Source: Agrobacterium sp. RAC06 (lineage in GTDB: Bacteria; Pseudomonadota; Alphaproteobacteria; Rhizobiales; Rhizobiaceae). From it: DNA of 64,000 bases. Shown here piece by piece: positions 28,525-38,298 of the stretch (its first letter is position 1; the number at the start of each line of letters is the position of its first letter). The notes beneath the pieces were generated by a model. The model was not told where the DNA came from. It saw only the letters and a program-made list of their open reading frames with translations, and did not search any database. The position numbers and the translations under genes were made by a program. Where the stretch lies: the NCBI RefSeq assembly GCF_001713475.1, contig NZ_CP016499.1, forward strand, positions 2,813,501 to 2,877,500, read 5' to 3'.

Positions 28525-29958
28525 ATGCTCGACAAGCGCAAGTTCTACATCAACGGCGAGTGGGTCGACCCGATCGCGCCTCACGACCTTGAGGTCATCA
28601 ATCCCGCGACCGAAAAGCCGATCGCCGTGATCTCGATGGGCACGGCCGCCGATATCGACCGCGCGGTTGCCGCTGCCAAGACGGCATTTCAGAGCTACAG
28701 CCGCACCAGCCTCGATGAACGCATTGCACTTCTCGAAAAGCTGCTTGAGATCTACACCCGCCGCTACGACGAGATGGCACGGACGATCACGCTCGAACTC
28801 GGCGCCCCGATCACCATGAGCACCGACCAGCAGGCGCATGTCGGCGTCGGCCATCTCGAAGGTTTCATCGAGGCCCTGAAGCGCATCAAATTGCGCGAAG
28901 AACTGCCAAACGGCGACATCGTGCTGCGCGAACCGATCGGCGTCTGTGGCCTCATCACCCCCTGGAACTGGCCGATCAACCAGATCGCCCTGAAGGTCGT
29001 TCCGGCACTGGCGACAGGCTCGACCTGCGTTCTGAAACCCTCCGAGTTCACGCCTCTCAACGCCCTGCTCTACGCCGAGATGGTACACGAAGCGGGCTTC
29101 CCGGCCGGGACGTTCAACCTTGTGAATGGCGATGGCGCCAATGTCGGTGCAGCGCTCTCGAAACACCGGGATATCGATATGATGTCCTTTACCGGCTCGA
29201 CCCGCGCCGGCACAGCCGTCAGCAAGGATGCCGCCGATACCGTGAAGCGCGTAACCCTGGAGCTCGGCGGCAAGTCGCCCAACATCGTCTTCGAGGATGC
29301 GGATCTCGAAGAGCGCATTACCTGCAGCGTGCTCGAATGCTTCAACAATTCGGGCCAGTCCTGCGATGCTCCGACGCGCCTGCTGATCCAGCGTTCCGTT
29401 TACGATCAGGCGGTAGAAATCGCCCAGCGCGTGGGAAGCGAGGTCAGCGTCGGCAATCCGGAAGAAGCCGGCGAACATATCGGCCCGCTGGTCAGCGACA
29501 TCCAGTACGGCCGCGTGCAGACCCTGATCGAGGCTGGCATCGCTGAGGGCGCCGAGCTTCTCGTTGGTGGCCCGGGCAAGCCTGAGGGTTTCGAGACAGG
29601 CTACTTCGTCAAGCCGACCATCTTTGCCGGCGTCAACAACCAGATGCGGATCGCCCGCGATGAGGTCTTCGGACCGGTGCTGGCGATCATTCCCTTCGAC
29701 ACCGAGGAGGAAGCGATCGAGGTCGCCAACGACACCAATTACGGCCTGGCCGCCTATATCCAGTCCGGGGATCTCGACCGCGCCGAACGTGTTGCAGCGC
29801 GCCTTCGCGCCGGCATGGTGCATATCAATGGCGCGCCACATCGCTATGGCAGCCCGTTCGGCGGCTACAAGCAGTCGGGCAATGGCCGTGAGGGTGGTAT
29901 GTTCGGTCTTGAAGACTTCCTCGAGATTAAGACCGTGCATCGGCCTAGCGCGGCCTGA
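28525..29958 (+). CDS. NAD(P)-dependent aldehyde dehydrogenase
   Basis: A 477-residue ALDH-superfamily enzyme that oxidises an aldehyde to the acid. Catalytic residues are visible: Asn148 in TPWNWP, Lys171 in LKPSEFTP, Glu246 in TLELGGKSPN and the nucleophile Cys280 in NNSGQSCDAP. The C-terminal ends with FGGYKQSGNGREGG, as usual. It is last in the transporter operon. In polyamine routes the aldehyde after transamination is aminobutyraldehyde, but other substrates are possible and the aminotransferase is not in this cluster. Confidence 0.92.
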   Translation: MLDKRKFYINGEWVDPIAPHDLEVINPATEKPIAVISMGTAADIDRAVAAAKTAFQSYSRTSLDERIALLEKLLEIYTRRYDEMARTITLELGAPITMSTDQQAHVGVGHLEGFIEALKRIKLREELPNGDIVLREPIGVCGLITPWNWPINQIALKVVPALATGSTCVLKPSEFTPLNALLYAEMVHEAGFPAGTFNLVNGDGANVGAALSKHRDIDMMSFTGSTRAGTAVSKDAADTVKRVTLELGGKSPNIVFEDADLEERITCSVLECFNNSGQSCDAPTRLLIQRSVYDQAVEIAQRVGSEVSVGNPEEAGEHIGPLVSDIQYGRVQTLIEAGIAEGAELLVGGPGKPEGFETGYFVKPTIFAGVNNQMRIARDEVFGPVLAIIPFDTEEEAIEVANDTNYGLAAYIQSGDLDRAERVAARLRAGMVHINGAPHRYGSPFGGYKQSGNGREGGMFGLEDFLEIKTVHRPSAA

Positions 29959-29974
29959 GGATCAAATCCTTACC

Positions 29975-30002
29975 GACCGCGGATACCATCAAGGCCGCGG
30001 TC
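29975..30002. terminator. GC-rich hairpin between convergent genes
   Basis: GACCGCGG (29975-29982) pairs with CCGCGGTC (29995-30002) with a 12-base loop in the 64-base gap between the convergent aldehyde dehydrogenase and DapA-family genes. No T-run on either side, so intrinsic termination would be weak. Confidence 0.4.
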
Positions 30003-30022
30003 GCCAAGGTACCTAACCTGCT

Positions 30023-30916
30023 CTAGTGGGACTGGACCGAGAGACCAAATCGCCGAAGAATATCCGCGATCTTTGCGTCCTGCTCCGGATCCGGCAAGAG
30101 TGCCGGTTGGCGGCTGGCGCCGACCGAACTGTCCTGGAGGAAGAGCGCCCGCTTGACCATGGCAGGCGCAAAGCCCAGCGCATAGAGATCGGTGCGGAAG
30201 GCCGTGAAGACCGCCTGCTGGCGCTCAGCCTCTGCAATGTCACCGCCGTTATAGCCGTTCAGGATCGCTGCAAGCACATCCGGCAGCGCATTGCCGAGAC
30301 CGGAAATGCAGCCGGCTGCGCCATTCTGCAACGCCCAGAGCACGAGATGGTCAGGCCCGGAATAGACATCGAAGCCAGGCATGTCGCGGGACACCGCAAG
30401 ATAGGCTTCCAGCGTCTCCTTGGCGCCGCCCGAATCCTTGATGCCAGCGATGTTGCCGTGGGTTGCGAGCTTGCGCGCGGTCTCCGGTTCAATGTGGTTC
30501 TGGGTGCGGGCCGGGATATCGTAGAGATAGGTCGGCGTCTTCACCGCATCCGCAACCGTCGAGAAGTGCCGGATGAGACCGTCCTGAGTGCAGGCGATGA
30601 AGAAGGGGGTGATGACGGCAATTGCCGTTACGCCGATCCGGTCGAATTCCTTCGCCAGCTTGATCGTCTCGAAGGTCGCCGGCATTCCGGCATTAACGAT
30701 CACGTCGACCTTACCGCCGACTTCATCGACCACGGCTTCGGCGAGCTTTACCTTTTCCTCGAAGGTGAGTGCAGTGAAATCGCCATTGGTGCCGGCGCAC
30801 ATGATGTTGTTGCCCGCAGCCACCTGGCGGCGCACCTGAGCTCGGGTGGCTTCGTAATTGATCGTCTCGTCCTCGTTGAAGCAGGTGACGAGCGCGACGA
30901 AGGCCTTTTTCGACAT
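30023..30916 (-). CDS. DapA-family (dihydrodipicolinate synthase / N-acetylneuraminate lyase superfamily) aldolase
   Basis: A 297-residue class I aldolase-type TIM barrel. The Schiff-base Lys160 is in AGIKDSGG and the conserved Tyr132 in YLYDIPART. The carboxylate-binding loop reads AGTNGDFTAL rather than GTTGE of true lysine-pathway DapA, so it is more likely a catabolic pyruvate- or 2-oxoacid-dependent lyase or dehydratase for a sugar acid. It is last in an operon with a Dpp-type ABC transporter and probably acts on the imported compound. GGAG precedes the start. Assigning dapA itself would be wrong. Confidence 0.85.
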   Translation of the reverse strand: MSKKAFVALVTCFNEDETINYEATRAQVRRQVAAGNNIMCAGTNGDFTALTFEEKVKLAEAVVDEVGGKVDVIVNAGMPATFETIKLAKEFDRIGVTAIAVITPFFIACTQDGLIRHFSTVADAVKTPTYLYDIPARTQNHIEPETARKLATHGNIAGIKDSGGAKETLEAYLAVSRDMPGFDVYSGPDHLVLWALQNGAAGCISGLGNALPDVLAAILNGYNGGDIAEAERQQAVFTAFRTDLYALGFAPAMVKRALFLQDSSVGASRQPALLPDPEQDAKIADILRRFGLSVQSH

Positions 30917-30942
30917 GACAATGTTCTCCGGAATTTTCTGAC

Positions 30943-32562
30943 TTACGAGGCGCGGCTGAGACGTGCGGCGCGGTTCTGTGCCTGCACGTCGGGATCGGGA
31001 TCAAGCCCGGCGGCGAGCAGCGCCTGGGTGTAGGTTTGCTTCGGCGTCTCGAAGATCTCTCTGACCGTGCCGAGTTCCACGACCTCACCCTTCTGCATGA
31101 CCATCACATGGTCAGCGAAGTCTCGCACGACCGGCAGGTCATGGGCGATGAAGATGAAGGCGATGCCCATCTGCTTTCTCAACCCGTCGAGAAGCGCGAT
31201 GACCTGGGCCTGGACCGAGACATCGAGCGCCGATACGGCCTCGTCGCAGATGATCAGCTGCGGTTCGAGCGCGAGAGCGCGGGCGATCGCGATGCGCTGG
31301 CGCTGGCCGCCCGAGAATTGGTGCGGGTAACGGCCCATATGCTCAGGTCCCAGACCGACCTGGGTCAACAGTTCGGCCACCCGCTCCCGCCACTTCGCTT
31401 TGGGCAGGATATCGGGATGGATGACCCAGGCTTCCGAGATCAGCTGGTAAACGGTCATGCGCGGATTGAGCGACTGTGTCGGATCCTGGAAGACCATCTG
31501 CAGATCGCGACGCAGCTTGTAGAGTTCGGCGGGCGACAGCTGGAAAAGGTCCCTGCCCTTCCACAGCGCCGACCCGGAATCTGGCTCATCGAGCCTGAGC
31601 AGGATGCGGGCGAGTGTCGATTTTCCCGAACCGCTTTCGCCGACAACAGCCAACGTCTCACCGGCCAGCAGGTCGAAGGAGACGCCCTTCAAGGCAGCAA
31701 ATGCGCCGTAGTTCTTGCGCACGTCTCGCACGCTCAGCACGGGTTCGGCACCCTTCAGCGGCTGATGCATTTCGCCTTTGCCCGGCGCTGCCGCGATCAG
31801 CTTCTTCGTATAGGGATGCTGCGGATTCTTGTAGACCTCGCGCACCGTGCCAGCCTCGACCAACACGCCCTTTTCCATCACCACCACCCGATCCGCAATC
31901 TCGGCCACGACGCCGAGATCATGCGTGATGATGAGAACGGCCATACCGGTCTCGCGCTGCAACTCCTTGAGAAGCGCCAACACCTCGGCCTGCACGGTGA
32001 CATCAAGCGCGGTCGTCGGCTCGTCCGCGATCAGGAGATCGGGACGTAAGGCCAGCGCCATGGCGATCATCACACGCTGGCGCTGACCGCCGGAAAACTC
32101 GTGCGGATATTTGTCGAGGGCGTGTTCGGGATCGGGAATGCCGACACGACCGAGAAGGCGAAGGGCCTCTGCCTGGGCTTTCGTGCTGTCCGTGCCATGC
32201 GTGGTGAGCGCCTCGCGGATCTGCCAGCCGACGGTATAGACCGGATTGAGATGGCTGAGCGGATCCTGGAAGATCATCGCGATCTTGCGACCGTTGATTT
32301 CGCGTCGCTGCGACAGCGGCATCGTCAGGAGATCGACACCGTCGAGCAGGATTTCACCCGAGGAGATGCGACCAGGCGGCATGTCGATCAGGTTCATGAT
32401 CGCCGAAGACGACACCGACTTGCCCGACCCGCTTTCGCCGAGGATCGCGAGCGTCTCGCCACGGTCGAGATGGTAGGACATGTCGCGCACGGCTTTCACG
32501 ACGCCGACTGCCGTGTGGAACTCGACCGAGAGGTTGCGGACTTCGAGAAGATGGTCAGCCAT
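30943..32562 (-). CDS. ABC transporter ATP-binding protein, DppD-DppF fusion
   Basis: A 539-residue protein joining two oligopeptide-type ATPases in tandem. The first half has Walker A GESGSGKS near residue 40, signature [15 protein letters not shown] and [11 protein letters not shown]; the second half has GESGSGKST near 310, [15 protein letters not shown] and [11 protein letters not shown]-terminal oligopeptide-type tails follow each ([11 protein letters not shown] and [12 protein letters not shown]). Such single-chain double ATPases serve peptide, nickel, or sugar-acid/oligosaccharide importers. It overlaps the permease gene upstream by eight bases. Confidence 0.94.
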   Translation of the reverse strand: MADHLLEVRNLSVEFHTAVGVVKAVRDMSYHLDRGETLAILGESGSGKSVSSSAIMNLIDMPPGRISSGEILLDGVDLLTMPLSQRREINGRKIAMIFQDPLSHLNPVYTVGWQIREALTTHGTDSTKAQAEALRLLGRVGIPDPEHALDKYPHEFSGGQRQRVMIAMALALRPDLLIADEPTTALDVTVQAEVLALLKELQRETGMAVLIITHDLGVVAEIADRVVVMEKGVLVEAGTVREVYKNPQHPYTKKLIAAAPGKGEMHQPLKGAEPVLSVRDVRKNYGAFAALKGVSFDLLAGETLAVVGESGSGKSTLARILLRLDEPDSGSALWKGRDLFQLSPAELYKLRRDLQMVFQDPTQSLNPRMTVYQLISEAWVIHPDILPKAKWRERVAELLTQVGLGPEHMGRYPHQFSGGQRQRIAIARALALEPQLIICDEAVSALDVSVQAQVIALLDGLRKQMGIAFIFIAHDLPVVRDFADHVMVMQKGEVVELGTVREIFETPKQTYTQALLAAGLDPDPDVQAQNRAARLSRAS

Positions 32563-33472
32563 TCTTGGCTCCTTTCATTTCCAGACGCCAGCGCTGCACC
32601 GGATCAAGCGCGATCCGTAGCCAGTTGGAGAGCAGGTTGAGCGACATCGTCGTCAGGATGATCGCGAGCCCTGGCCAGAAGGAAAGCCACCAGGCATTGG
32701 TGAGGTATTGTCGCCCCTGGCTGATCATCAGGCCCCAGGTGATCTCCGGCGGCTGAATACCGATGCCGAGGAACGACAGCGCGCTTTCGGCCAGCATGAC
32801 ATAGGCAAAGTCGAGGGTGGCGAGCGTGGTCAAAGTGGGCAAGACCACCGGCAGGATATGCCGGAACAGGATGCGCTTGCTCGACGCGCCCATCACGCGG
32901 GCTGCCTGCACGAACATGCGCTCGCGGATTTCCAGCACCTCGGCCCGCGTGGTGCGCAGATAGACGGGGATGCGGGTGATGGCGAGCACCATCATCAGGT
33001 TGAGGATCGAGGACCCGAGAATGTAGAGCACGATGACGGCAATCAGCAGCGACGGGAAGGACATGATCACGTCGGCGAGCCGCATGATGATCTGGCTGAC
33101 CCGCGGAGAGGAAAAGCCGGCGATTAAGCCCAGAACCGTTCCAATGACAGCCGAGATCAGCACGGCACCGGCCGCGACCATCACGGTGTTCTGGGTAGCG
33201 ACAATGATGCGAGCCAGCAGCGGCCGGCCGAGCGCATCCGCGCCCATCCACCAGACCCATGCTCTCTCGAAATCAAAGGGCGCTGCGTTGCGACCGCGCA
33301 GGTTTTGTTTGGTGGCGAGGTCGCCCAGCCAGCTTGGGCCAATGATGGCCATCAAGAGAATGATGAGGAGAAAGATCGCGGCGCAAAGCGCAAACTTGTC
33401 AGCCAGCAGCATGCGGAACATGCGCTTGAGGAACGGCGGTTCGTCGATGATGGCGGTTGCTTCGATGGACAT
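32555..33472 (-). CDS. ABC transporter permease, DppC type
   Basis: A 305-residue permease with an N-terminal OppC-type helix (ADKFALCAAIFLLIILLMAI) and six helices in total. The segment RTTRAEVLEIRERMFVQAARVMGAS is the cytoplasmic loop contacting the ATPase, and FRHILPVVLP is the usual OppC/DppC motif. It lies nine bases after the DppB-type gene. Confidence 0.93.
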   Translation of the reverse strand: MSIEATAIIDEPPFLKRMFRMLLADKFALCAAIFLLIILLMAIIGPSWLGDLATKQNLRGRNAAPFDFERAWVWWMGADALGRPLLARIIVATQNTVMVAAGAVLISAVIGTVLGLIAGFSSPRVSQIIMRLADVIMSFPSLLIAVIVLYILGSSILNLMMVLAITRIPVYLRTTRAEVLEIRERMFVQAARVMGASSKRILFRHILPVVLPTLTTLATLDFAYVMLAESALSFLGIGIQPPEITWGLMISQGRQYLTNAWWLSFWPGLAIILTTMSLNLLSNWLRIALDPVQRWRLEMKGAKNG

Positions 33473-33481
33473 GCCTTCTCC

Positions 33482-34396
33482 TCAATTCCGGATGCGGGGA
33501 TCGAGAAGCGCATAGGCAAGATCGATCAGCAGGTTCATGAGGAAGATGGCGAGCGCCGTGACGAGGATCGCGGCCAGCACGACATTGAAGTCGCGCTGCA
33601 AGATGGAATCGATCATCAACTTGCCCACGCCCGGAAAGCCGAAGATGGTTTCGATGATGACGGCACCGTTGAGCAGGCTCGCAGCCTGATCGCCGATCAC
33701 GGTGATGACCGGCAACATGGCGTTGCGCAGCGCGTGGATGAAGATGATCGGGGTCGACTTCACACCCTTGGCCCGCGCGGTTTTGACATAGGCCGATGAG
33801 AGCGCCGATATCATCGAGCCCCGCACGACCTGCACGATGATGCCGAAAGGCCGGACGAAGAGCACGCCGATTGGCAGGATCCAATGCCAGACTGACCCAG
33901 TCCCCGACGTCGGCAGCCAGGAGAGGTTCACCGCAAAGATGACGATCGCGACGATGGCCAGCCAGAAATCCGGGACGGAGGCTCCCACCAGCGAGACGAT
34001 GGACGAGAAACGGTCGAAAAAGCCGCCGGCCCGGAAGGCGGCGAGTGAGCCGACAACGATGGCGGCAGCGGTCACCAAGCTCATGGTGATGACGGCGAGC
34101 CATAGCGTCCAGACGAAAGCTTCGAGGACCACGTCGAGCGCCGGCCGCGCCTTGCGCAGGGATTCGCCGAGATCACCCGTCACGACATCGCCGACATAGC
34201 GGCCAAACTGGACCAGCAAGGGATCGTTGAGGCCATGCAATTCCCGGAACTGATTCTTCATCTCCTCGGAGGCTTCGACCGGCAGGAACAGGGCTGCCGG
34301 ATCACCTGTCAGGCGAGAAAGGAAGAAGACGATGACCACAAGTCCGACCAACGAGATCAAACTGGCCACGGCGCGTTTTCGGATGAAGCTCAGCAT
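33482..34396 (-). CDS. ABC transporter permease, DppB type
   Basis: A 304-residue permease with MLSFIRKRAVASLISLVGLV as first helix and LTGDPAALFLP loop typical of DppB/OppB. The ATPase-contact loop is ALSSAYVKTARAKGVKS followed by FIHALRNAMLPVITV. AGAGGA precedes the ATG by four bases. Partner of the DppC-type gene downstream. Confidence 0.93.
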   Translation of the reverse strand: MLSFIRKRAVASLISLVGLVVIVFFLSRLTGDPAALFLPVEASEEMKNQFRELHGLNDPLLVQFGRYVGDVVTGDLGESLRKARPALDVVLEAFVWTLWLAVITMSLVTAAAIVVGSLAAFRAGGFFDRFSSIVSLVGASVPDFWLAIVAIVIFAVNLSWLPTSGTGSVWHWILPIGVLFVRPFGIIVQVVRGSMISALSSAYVKTARAKGVKSTPIIFIHALRNAMLPVITVIGDQAASLLNGAVIIETIFGFPGVGKLMIDSILQRDFNVVLAAILVTALAIFLMNLLIDLAYALLDPRIRN

Positions 34397-34475
34397 GGCG
34401 TCCTCTAAGAAAACGGTGCGGCGGGATCATCCCGCCGCATGTCTTGCATTGGTACGGGCGGCGCCCGCCAGACGG

Positions 34476-35981
34476 TTACTTGATCTTGATCTCGGAGAGC
34501 TGGAGCATGGAATTCGTCGCCATTGTCGGCTTGAAGTCCAGACGCTCGGAGACACGCGAGAAACCGACCATGTGGAAGAGAAGCACATCGGCGACCACTT
34601 CGTCATGCAGATAGGCGATCGCTTCCGACCAGAGCTTTGCACGATCATCGCCGACAGCAGCCGATGCACGCTGGATCAGGTCGTCGACCTTCGGATCGGA
34701 GAAGCCGGACTGCGTACCTTCCGTTGCATATTTGAAGAACATCGAGAAGGACGGATCCCCCTTCGAGTTGTCGTGCATGGCAGCGACCAACTGCGGACCA
34801 CGGCCCTCTGCGAACGGCTTCGAGTAATACTGCTCGTGTTCGGCGACTTCAACGAACTTCAGCTCGATCTTGAGGCCGACTTCCTGCATCTGCTGCTGGA
34901 TCGCCTCCATGATCTCGGTGACGTTCGGGAAGTTGGCCGAACGGGCAATGATGGTGATCGGTGTATCGACCTTCACGCCATCCGCCTTTGCCTCTTCGAT
35001 CAGCTTCTTGGCTGCCTCTGGATCATAGGACGGCACCTTGACGTCTGGATTCCAGCCGAGTGTCGGTGGCGGCACGATTGCGGTGGCGAGCAGTGCGCTC
35101 TCCGGCAGCAGCGTGCCGAGGAAGGCCTCGCGATCGACTGCAAGGTTCAGCGCCCGGCGAATGCGGACATCGTTCAGCGGCTCGATGTTGTGATCGACAC
35201 GCAGATAGACGGTTTCGCTGTCCAGATAGGAGAAGTCGGTCGCCGGGTTGGTGGCTTCGACCAGGGAAATGGACGGAGAGAGATCGGCTTCGCCTGCCTG
35301 AACCATGGCCGCACGGACCGCTGGGTCAGCGCGGAACAGATAGGTTGCTTCCGTCACCTCGGGCTTCGCACCCCAGTAGTCGTCGCGACCCGTCAGAACG
35401 ATCTGCTGGCCAGGGGTCCAGTTGGTGAGCTTGTAGGGACCTGTCCCGACCGGCTCGCGAACAAATTCCAGCGGTGTTTCTTCCGGAACGATCGTGACCA
35501 GAGTGAGGAGCAGCGGCAGAATCGGCTGGACCGGGTCGGCCTTGAAATCAACCGTGTAGTCGTCGACGACGGTCGGCGTGACCGTCATGCCGCCGAAGTA
35601 ACGACGGGATTCGCAGGTGTTCTTGTCGCTCATGATGCGGTCAAAGCTATGCTTGACGTCCTTGGCATCGAAGGCGGTGCCGTCGGAGAACTTGACCCCC
35701 TGACGCAGATGGAAGCGCCAGCTGCCGTCGGTATTCTGCTCCCACTTCTCGGCGAGGCGCGGCTGAACACCAGCACCGCCGCGCACATCGAGTTCGGTCA
35801 GCGTTTCGCTGACATTCTCCATGATAATACGACCGATATTCGAGCGCGTCGCCATGCAGGGTTCGAGAAGATCAGCCTCTTCGGCCAGCACGACCTTGAT
35901 CGGGCCGGAACCGGCATAGGCTGGTGACAGGGACGTGCCCATGGCTAGGGCACAAAGCAATGCAGTCTTTCTCATTTTCAT
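34476..35981 (-). CDS. ABC transporter substrate-binding protein, DppA/SBP family 5
   Basis: A 501-residue periplasmic binding protein with a signal peptide (about residues 1-23, ending SPAYA). Marks of family 5 are ETLTELDVRGGAGVQPRLAE, WRFHLRQGVKFSDGTAFDAKDV and RRALNLAVDREAF. These proteins bind peptides, nickel, or oligosaccharides and sugar acids. GGGAGGAGA is directly before the first ATG; the third-codon ATG (35975) would give better spacing, so the exact start is uncertain by two residues. The gene lies 17 bases after the EamA gene and 79 bases before the permease gene. Confidence 0.93.
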   Translation of the reverse strand: MKMRKTALLCALAMGTSLSPAYAGSGPIKVVLAEEADLLEPCMATRSNIGRIIMENVSETLTELDVRGGAGVQPRLAEKWEQNTDGSWRFHLRQGVKFSDGTAFDAKDVKHSFDRIMSDKNTCESRRYFGGMTVTPTVVDDYTVDFKADPVQPILPLLLTLVTIVPEETPLEFVREPVGTGPYKLTNWTPGQQIVLTGRDDYWGAKPEVTEATYLFRADPAVRAAMVQAGEADLSPSISLVEATNPATDFSYLDSETVYLRVDHNIEPLNDVRIRRALNLAVDREAFLGTLLPESALLATAIVPPPTLGWNPDVKVPSYDPEAAKKLIEEAKADGVKVDTPITIIARSANFPNVTEIMEAIQQQMQEVGLKIELKFVEVAEHEQYYSKPFAEGRGPQLVAAMHDNSKGDPSFSMFFKYATEGTQSGFSDPKVDDLIQRASAAVGDDRAKLWSEAIAYLHDEVVADVLLFHMVGFSRVSERLDFKPTMATNSMLQLSEIKIK

Positions 35982-35998
35982 TCTCCTCCCAGATGAAT

Positions 35999-36874
35999 TC
36001 AGTTTGAAGCTTTCACGCCTCGCGAGCGCGCAGCCATGAGAGCCGCGAGGCAGATCAGAACAGCGCCGACCACGGTGGTCAGGCCGATGGTTTCGTTGAA
36101 CAGGGCAAAACCGCCGACGGCTACGAGGGGCAACCGCAGGAAATCGACCGGCGCGACAACGCTTGCGGGGGCAAGCGACATGGCATGCGTCATCAACCCC
36201 ATGCAGCTGGTGCCGACAACGCCCTGAAGGGCCAGCAGCGCCAGCTCCCGGTTTCCCGGCATGGCGAAGAAGGGTACGGCGAGCGCGAGCGAAATCGGCA
36301 CGGTCAAAAGAAGGTTCCAGACCACCAGGGTCGAGGTCGTGTCACCGCGCGACATCGATTTCAGGATCAGCTGGATTGCGGCTTGCAGAAACGCACCCGC
36401 CAAAGCGAGCCCGACTGCGAGCGTGAAGCCCGAAGGTGATGGCCCGACGATGACCATGGCGCCGGAAAAGCCGACCACGACGGCAAAGAGCATCGAAAGG
36501 CCGGGTAGCTCCCCAAGAAGGACTGTTGCGCCAAGCACGACGAAGATCGGGGACATGAAGGCAATGGCCGTGACGTCCGCAAGCGGCCCCATGCTGAAGG
36601 CAGCAAAGAAGGCGACCATTGCCAAAAGCTTGAAAAGCGCCCTGATGGCGTGCTGCCCGAGCGTATGCGTTGATTGCAGCACCTTTGGCCGCAGAACGAC
36701 GAAAGGCAGGAGCACGGCGGCACCGAACAAGGCGCGGAAAAAGGCAATCACGAAGGGATGCACGGCACCATCCAGAGCACGCACGATGACGGCATCGGAT
36801 GCAGCCAAGACCGCCGCTCCGACTGCAAAGAGCACTGCAGCGGGAACCCGCTCGCCTTTCCCTTCTGCATGCAT
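35999..36874 (-). CDS. EamA/DMT-family transporter
   Basis: A 291-residue membrane protein with ten predicted helices arranged as two EamA repeats (first repeat with FFRALFGAAVLLPFVV, second with GFALFNETIGLTTVVGAVLI). Members export metabolites such as amino acids or sugars, or have unknown transport direction. I start at 36874 because GGGAGGA lies a few bases upstream; the frame is open further to 36922 but without support. It is the first gene of the minus-strand operon with the Dpp-type importer and aldolase, an unusual pairing of exporter-type and importer-type systems. Confidence 0.87.
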   Translation of the reverse strand: MHAEGKGERVPAAVLFAVGAAVLAASDAVIVRALDGAVHPFVIAFFRALFGAAVLLPFVVLRPKVLQSTHTLGQHAIRALFKLLAMVAFFAAFSMGPLADVTAIAFMSPIFVVLGATVLLGELPGLSMLFAVVVGFSGAMVIVGPSPSGFTLAVGLALAGAFLQAAIQLILKSMSRGDTTSTLVVWNLLLTVPISLALAVPFFAMPGNRELALLALQGVVGTSCMGLMTHAMSLAPASVVAPVDFLRLPLVAVGGFALFNETIGLTTVVGAVLICLAALMAARSRGVKASN

Positions 36875-36989
36875 ACCGTCCTCCCGAACCGACCTCCACG
36901 TCGGCATGCTCAAAACATCCAACTTCCGGCCATCTTTGTCAAATGATTTCCCGATGTAAAATTCACCGGCTCCAAATCTCAGAATTTAT

Positions 36990-37075
36990 GTCAACTATTA
37001 CAATGCTATAGCGGACATACGAAACCTGTATCCGCCAGTTTACAACATAAACAAACTTGACAACTTTGGAAAAAT
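36990..37075. promoter_or_regulatory. AT-rich divergent promoter region with imperfect inverted repeat
   Basis: Between the EamA operon (-) and the sialidase-like gene (+). GCGGACATAC (37011-37020) pairs imperfectly with GTATCCGC (37028-37035) and could be a regulator site, possibly for the FadR-type protein encoded at 40449. The surrounding sequence is clearly richer in A and T than the genes. No convincing -35/-10 pair can be chosen. Confidence 0.3.
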
Positions 37076-37106
37076 GATCGACTTCGGAGGACAAGAGGAG
37101 CATTCC

Positions 37107-38297
37107 ATGACACCTGATGACATTGCCCGGCGCATGACCGGCATACTCACCACGTCGGATTCCGATCGGACCGAGGCCTATCTTCCGTCGCCGATGGTGC
37201 AGAACCACGCATCCTTCCTGCACAGACAGGCAGACGGCAGTCTGATTTGCGCTTGGTTTGGCGGATCGCTGGAAGGAAAGTCGGACATTTCCATCTACGC
37301 TTCCGTCCTTGCAGCGGGTGCGTCTGCCTGGGGTCCGCCGCAGCAGCTGAGCTCCGACCCCGATCATTCCGAGCAAAACCCCGTTTTGTTTCAGGCACCC
37401 GATGGGCGCCTGCTTCTGTTTCATACCTCGCAGCCCTCAGGCAACCAGGACGAATGCCGGATCCGCATGACCGAAATCACCACCGACGCGTCGGACCCGA
37501 CGGTCTTGATGGCGTCCGACGGCCGCTATCTCGACCTGCCCCGAGGCAGCTTCGTGCGCGCACCGGTCGCGATCAGCGCTGATGGGACCTGGCTCCTGCC
37601 GATCTTCAGATGCATCCCACGCCACGGCCAGAAGTGGAACGGCAGTCATGACACCGCCGCCGTTGGCATAAGTGAAGACGGCGGAGCAACCTGGCGACTG
37701 GAAGAACTCAGCCAATCGATCGGCTGCGTGCACATGTCCCCGGTCGCTTTGAGTGACACGACGATGGCCGCATTTTTCCGGCGTCGCCAGGCGGATTTCG
37801 TCTACCGGACGGAGAGCCATGACGCCGGCCGGACCTGGAGCACGCCCGCACCGACTGATCTGCCCAACAACAACTCCTCGCTCGCGGCCATCGCTTTGGA
37901 CGACGGGCGTGTTGCAGTCATCTGCAATCCCATCAACTCCGCGGCCTCCCCGGACCGTCGCACCTCCCTCTACGACGAACTCGGCGAGGAAGACGACAGG
38001 CCGGAGGCGGACCCGACCGGGGGCTGCGCCCCCATCTGGGGAGTGCCGCGAGCGCCTGTCACAGTCTGCATTTCGAGCGATGGCGGATTGACATTCCCGC
38101 AGCGGATCCAGATCGAGGATGGCCGGGGAACCTGCCTGTCCAACGATTCCACCGATGGACGAAACAAGGAAATGTCCTATCCCTGGCTGCTGGCAGATCA
38201 GGATGGATCGCTCCATATCGCCTACACCTATCACCGACGCGCGATCAAATATGTCCGGCTCGCCCCCGGCTGGGATCGTCCCGAAAACGGAGAATGA
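37107..38297 (+). CDS. Sialidase-like BNR-repeat protein, cytosolic
   Basis: A 396-residue six-bladed beta-propeller of the sialidase superfamily (BNR_2 type). Three Asp-box motifs are seen: [16 protein letters not shown] and SSDGGLTF. There is no signal peptide, so unlike secreted sialidases it works inside the cell. FRIP and other marks of true GH33 sialidases are not evident, so cleavage of sialic acid is not supported; it may hydrolyse or rearrange another glycoside or sugar-acid derivative. Start at 37107 is set by AGAGGAG nearby upstream; a longer frame begins at 37074. One base separates its stop from the PdxA-type gene, so the three plus-strand genes form an operon. Confidence 0.82.
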   Translation: MTPDDIARRMTGILTTSDSDRTEAYLPSPMVQNHASFLHRQADGSLICAWFGGSLEGKSDISIYASVLAAGASAWGPPQQLSSDPDHSEQNPVLFQAPDGRLLLFHTSQPSGNQDECRIRMTEITTDASDPTVLMASDGRYLDLPRGSFVRAPVAISADGTWLLPIFRCIPRHGQKWNGSHDTAAVGISEDGGATWRLEELSQSIGCVHMSPVALSDTTMAAFFRRRQADFVYRTESHDAGRTWSTPAPTDLPNNNSSLAAIALDDGRVAVICNPINSAASPDRRTSLYDELGEEDDRPEADPTGGCAPIWGVPRAPVTVCISSDGGLTFPQRIQIEDGRGTCLSNDSTDGRNKEMSYPWLLADQDGSLHIAYTYHRRAIKYVRLAPGWDRPENGE

Positions 38298-38298
38298 C

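Noticed and set aside
28198-29940. Open frame of 580 codons on the minus strand opposite the MBL hydrolase and ALDH genes
   Set aside because: Antisense shadow of well-supported genes; composition is rich in Arg, Asp, Gly and His as in other GC-driven shadows.
30023-30916. Reading the aldolase as lysine-pathway DapA or as sialic acid lyase NanA
   Set aside because: The loop reads GTNGD and context is a catabolic operon, against DapA; no ManNAc kinase or epimerase genes are present, so a sialic acid route built on NanA plus the sialidase-like protein is not supported.
34332-35927. Open frame of 531 codons on the plus strand opposite the DppA-type gene
   Set aside because: The minus-strand gene has signal peptide, ribosome site, family motifs and operon context; the plus-strand frame has none.
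37107-38297. True exo-sialidase (GH33)
   Set aside because: Asp boxes show the propeller fold only; there is no signal peptide and no FRIP motif, so sialidase activity should not be assumed.
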